From positions 8,254,001 to 8,318,000 of the forward strand of contig NZ_FNSM01000001.1 of the NCBI RefSeq assembly GCF_900105415.1: a stretch of 64,000 nucleotides of DNA, read 5' to 3'. Position numbers and translations under genes: made by a program. The notes beneath the pieces are model-generated. The model was not told where the DNA came from. It ran no database searches and saw nothing but the letters and a program-made list of their open reading frames with translations. The DNA is from Streptomyces sp. TLI_105 (GTDB lineage: Bacteria > Actinomycetota > Actinomycetes > Streptomycetales > Streptomycetaceae). Positions 61,383 to 64,000 of the stretch are shown one piece after another (position 1 is the stretch's first letter; every line of letters begins with the position of its first letter).

Positions 61383-62324
61383 ATGGTACGTACGACGGCC
61401 AGGCCCGGAACGGTGACGTTCGTGCCCTCGAAGGGGCGTGCCACGTGCCGGTGGGCCCGCCGGCTCGCTGCCGCGGTGGGCCTCGTGGCGCTGTGCGCGC
61501 TGCCCACGACGATGGCGGGCGCGACCCCGTCGCAGGCCGGCCGGGCCTCCGCGCACGCGCCCCTGTACGTGTCCGACTACGGCAACAACCGGGTTGTCGC
61601 CCTGCCCACGCGAGGCGGCGATCAGACATCCGTGCCCTTCGAGGGTCTCGTACGGCCGACGGGCATGGTCTGGGACGCGTCGGGCCGCCTCTACGTGTCG
61701 GACACCGGAAACAACCGCGTGGTCGTGAGGGCAGCGCACGGGAGTGGCCAGTCCACCGTCCCCACCGACGGCTTGTCGCGCCCCCTGGGGCTCGCCCTCG
61801 ACCGGGCCGGGAACCTCTACGTCGCCGACAGCTTCAACGACCGGGTCGTGAAGGTGTCCGTGGCGAGCGGTACCCAGACGACCGTACCGACCACGGGGCT
61901 GCTGCACCCCTGGGGGCTGGCGCTGGACGCCGCCGGGAACCTGTACGTCTCCGACTTCGTCAACGACCGCGTCGTCAAGGTGGCCGGTGACGGGAGCGGC
62001 CAGTCCACCATCCCCGCCGTCGGCCTCTCCCAGCCGACCGGCCTGGCCCTCAGCGCCGCGGGGGACCTCTACATCGCCGACAGCGGCAACAACCGCGTGG
62101 TCAAGATCGCGGAGGGCGGCGGCCAGACCACCGTCCCCACCACCGGTCTCAGCGACCCGCTCGGCCTCGCGCTCGACGGCTGCGGCGGCCTGTACATCGC
62201 CGACGGCTTCAACAACCGGGTGGTCCGTGTCCAGGAGACAGGCGGTGGCCAGACCACCCTCCCGGCCACCGGCCTGAACACGCCGACGGGCCTCGCCTTC
62301 CCACCGATGGGCAACCGCCCCTGA
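61383..62324 (+). CDS. Secreted NHL-repeat beta-propeller protein
   Basis: The 313-residue protein has a signal-peptide-like N-terminus (hydrophobic core AAAVGLVALCALPTTMAGAT after Arg-rich residues) and six NHL repeats from about residue 55, each with a pattern such as LYVSDTGNNRVV followed by GLSRPLGLALD. The repeats would form a six-bladed propeller. The sequence strongly resembles the external sensor of the mycobacterial kinase PknD, but no kinase is attached. It may bind ligands or proteins at the cell surface. The start is the ATG at 61383. A clear hairpin follows the stop. Confidence 0.85.
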   Translation: MVRTTARPGTVTFVPSKGRATCRWARRLAAAVGLVALCALPTTMAGATPSQAGRASAHAPLYVSDYGNNRVVALPTRGGDQTSVPFEGLVRPTGMVWDASGRLYVSDTGNNRVVVRAAHGSGQSTVPTDGLSRPLGLALDRAGNLYVADSFNDRVVKVSVASGTQTTVPTTGLLHPWGLALDAAGNLYVSDFVNDRVVKVAGDGSGQSTIPAVGLSQPTGLALSAAGDLYIADSGNNRVVKIAEGGGQTTVPTTGLSDPLGLALDGCGGLYIADGFNNRVVRVQETGGGQTTLPATGLNTPTGLAFPPMGNRP

Positions 62325-62398
62325 AACACCACGATCCGGCGCCTCTGGGCCGCGCGCAGGAGCGGGCCCGGCGCAGTAGCACGGAGGAAGGAGCGGGT

Positions 62399-62430
62399 CC
62401 GGCTCTGTGCCGCAGGCGGCACAGAGCCGG
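62399..62430 (+). terminator. Terminator after the NHL protein gene
   Basis: CCGGCTCTGTGCCG and CGGCACAGAGCCGG are perfect 14-bp arms with a four-base loop, about 75 bases after the NHL stop. Confidence 0.75.
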
Positions 62431-62792
62431 GGCGACTGATCGGCCCCCCACCGGGGGTGGCCGCCCGGAGACCGGGGCCACGGCTCGGGGCCGGGTGGCC
62501 GTCCCCCGTTCTCCGTAGCGATGGCCGTCGGACAGCAGGCTCCACACCTCGGACGGCGAGCTGAGGATCAGACGGCGATTGCGGGCCACATCGACCACGC
62601 TCCTTGCCCAGGTGAGGATGCGGAAGCACAGCGAGTCGTAGCGGGGGAGGTTGCTCCATGGCGGAACGAGCACTGCCGCCGCCGTGTCGCACACGGAACA
62701 CCTCCTCGGCTGCGGCGCGCTCATCGACACTGACGGTGTGGTGCGCGACTGAGGCCGGAGCGTGCCGGCCTGGCGGTTCGGCTGATGGGTGA
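62431..62792. other. Stretch with a possible minus-strand gene remnant
   Basis: Minus-strand frame from a GTG at 62694 reads in part RYDSLCFRILTWARSVVDVA and SPSEVWSLLSDGHRYGERG, more protein-like than the surrounding shadows, but beyond about 62480 it becomes Arg/Pro-rich and passes into the NHL gene on the other strand. It is probably a decayed gene; no family recognised. Confidence 0.3.
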
Positions 62793-63044
62793 TCACCGCA
62801 TCGCGGTGCGGTCGGAGACGAGTCCGGCGATGGCCAGATGGGTCTCGTCGTAGTCTTCGCGGCGTCCGATCCAGCGTTGGAGGGGCCGCCACTGCTTGTG
62901 CTCGGCGTTGGCGTGCCCCACGCAGATCCGCTCTGAGGACTGCTGCTTGCGGGCCTCCTCCCGGACCGCGAAGCCCCGCGCCGCCAGGAGTGGCCGGATC
63001 TCATGGACGGGCCGCCTGACGGTCGAGCGCCCCGAGCCGACGCC
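62793..63044 (-). mobile_element. IS5-family transposase remnant, internally deleted
   Basis: The minus frame reads RSTVRRPVHEIRPLLAARGF, typical of the part after the helix-turn-helix in IS5-type (DDE_Tnp_4) transposases, and jumps within about 15 residues to SSERICVGHANAEHKQWRPL and GRREDYDETHLAIAGLVSD, which is the extreme C-terminus of the same family. The catalytic core of roughly 150 residues between is absent, so the element cannot move by itself. No inverted terminal repeats were found. Confidence 0.75.
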
Positions 63045-63198
63045 TTGACATGCTCGTGCAGATACGATGCGAGAGAGCCGTACGGGCCAAGGAAGACGTC
63101 ACGATCTCCCCGACCCGTACGACTCTCCTTACGTTCCCCATCAGCCGAAACCGCTGTTGTCCTGTGCCATTGGTCCCTTGAAGTGACGTCGGACCCGG

Positions 63199-63549
63199 TC
63201 AGCCGCGTTGCCGCCATCGCTGTACCCGGCGACGCAGCCCCATGCTTCCTCTGCGGGGTCCAGATACAGAAGGTCCACGGCCCCGCCCACTCGGCCTCGC
63301 TTCGTGCCGGCTGTTCGGCCAGTAGCCGTCAGGCGACCACACCGGGGCCTGACGCTCCGCCTGCGCCTTGATCTCCCAGTGGGACTCGTGAGCAGTTACA
63401 CGCCACGCTTCCTCCCACGAGGCCAACGCCGCGCCGACTGCCGCGCCCGCTGTGCCCCGGCGCCGAACGTGGCGCGCCAGCCACACGAGGGCAGCGAGCA
63501 CTGTGGCCAAACCACCAAAGATCGCTAGCAGCGGAAGGACGTCACCCAT
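63199..63549 (-). CDS. Small membrane protein of unknown function
   Basis: A 116-residue protein: one N-terminal membrane helix (VLPLLAIFGGLATVLAALVW) followed by basic residues (RHVRRRG), then a conserved-looking soluble part ASWEEAWRVTAHESHWEIKA and SPDG. Proteins of this plan are common in Streptomyces; function unknown. Typical members end shortly after the SPDG segment; here about 35 Arg-rich residues follow, so the original stop may have been lost. Confidence 0.65.
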   Translation of the reverse strand: MGDVLPLLAIFGGLATVLAALVWLARHVRRRGTAGAAVGAALASWEEAWRVTAHESHWEIKAQAERQAPVWSPDGYWPNSRHEARPSGRGRGPSVSGPRRGSMGLRRRVQRWRQRG

Positions 63550-63709
63550 GTCGTCGAGGGTACGTGCACCCCGGCCGCGTCACTCAAGGAGTCGATGGCA
63601 TGCGCTCAATTTTCAGCGGCACGGAACAGCTGTCGCGCACCACACCGTTAGAGAGTGTCAGTTGCCCGTTGCGACTGCGAGGTTGGCGTGCGGAACGTTG
63701 CGTACATGT

Positions 63710-63877
63710 GAGTGGTGGTGGAACTTCGTGGGCCGCACGGACGAGGAGATCCGCCAGGAGAGGGAGGACTGGACGACCGGCTCCCGCTTCGGCGAGGTGA
63801 AGGGCTACGACGGCGACCGCCTGGACGCCCCGGAGGTTCCGGCGGCCCAGTTGAAGGCGCAGGGTCGGGTGCGCTGA
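63710..63877 (+). pseudogene. C-terminal remnant of a pirin family protein
   Basis: The plus frame from 63710 reads EWWWNFVGRTDEEIRQERED, then RFGEVKGYDGDRLDAPEVPA, and ends in GRVR. This matches the last 55 residues of actinobacterial pirins (WWNF, then RFG.V.GYDGDR..AP). The cupin core and metal-binding His residues are missing, and the sequence before 63700 is unrelated. A GTG at 63728 could start a 49-residue peptide, but it would lack any function. The remaining 123 bases to the window edge hold nothing I can support. Confidence 0.65.
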
Positions 63878-64000
63878 CCTGAGGTTTTCTCTGCCGATCC
63901 GATGTAGGAGCGGGGGGTGCTCGGCCCTTGCCCGGGGCTGTTGCCGCGGCTGCGGGAGGGGGTGCATCGCAGCCCCTCCCGGTCGCGCCGTCGGTGGGTG

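Noticed and set aside
61550-62300. Regularly spaced repeats that could suggest a repeat array or CRISPR
   Set aside because: They are coding repeats: six degenerate NHL blades with about 120-base period, not identical repeats with unique spacers.

Overview
The window looks like a piece of a Streptomyces (or closely related actinomycete) chromosome. Base composition is very G+C rich, many genes start with GTG or TTG, most genes sit in short-gap or ATGA-overlapping chains, and many families are typical of streptomycetes: a group 1h [NiFe] hydrogenase, DUF5947, DUF6084, DUF6893, DUF7144, DUF2254, paired S8 proteases and TetR regulators. No rRNA, tRNA, CRISPR array or intact insertion sequence was found.

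Layout. 1-3.9 kb: GAP-family membrane protein, a DUF6325 remnant, then a ClC chloride channel and a two-helix potassium channel on the minus strand. 4.0-10.5 kb: a minus-strand catabolic unit, TetR regulator, alpha-ketoglutarate dioxygenase, MFS transporter, aldehyde dehydrogenase and an AMP-forming CoA ligase that carries a frameshift in a seven-base G run. 10.6-14.0 kb: DUF2254 membrane protein and a GH15 glycoside hydrolase ending in a 26-bp perfect palindrome. 14.0-24.1 kb: a long minus-strand run with a cation/proton antiporter, cytochrome bd oxidase (cydAB), an SDR dehydrogenase, a GMC oxidoreductase, a cyclase-family hydrolase, a gluconokinase-mutarotase fusion and a small DUF7144 membrane protein. 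This set reads as sugar oxidation placed next to a high-affinity terminal oxidase.

24.3-35.7 kb holds two very large secreted S8 (subtilisin-like) proteases. Each lies beside a regulator of the same unusual build (TrmB-like winged helix, middle sensing domain, C-terminal LuxR-like helix-turn-helix). A membrane protein lies between the two pairs. 36.5-51.4 kb is one uninterrupted plus-strand hydrogenase island: hypX (CO synthesis from formyl-tetrahydrofolate), hhyS and hhyL (high-affinity group 1h hydrogenase with an Asp replacing one proximal-cluster Cys), a NifU-like protein, three proteins of unknown function, a maturation endopeptidase, a one-helix mini-protein, then hypA, B, F, C, D, E. 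Everything needed to build the NiFe(CN)2CO centre in air appears to be here, while a recognisable electron acceptor protein is not. With cytochrome bd nearby, the region fits energy conservation from trace H2 during starvation or hypoxia (inference).

51.4-64 kb: two small minus-strand genes, a receptor-type Ser/Thr kinase with a periplasmic-binding-protein sensor, a membrane metallophosphoesterase, then a decayed stretch with at least four gene remnants. Embedded in this are an intact divergent TetR/FAD-oxidase pair with two near-identical operators and a secreted NHL beta-propeller. The far right holds an internally deleted IS5-family transposase, a small membrane protein and the C-terminal scrap of a pirin. 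The remnants on the right suggest a fluid chromosomal arm region.
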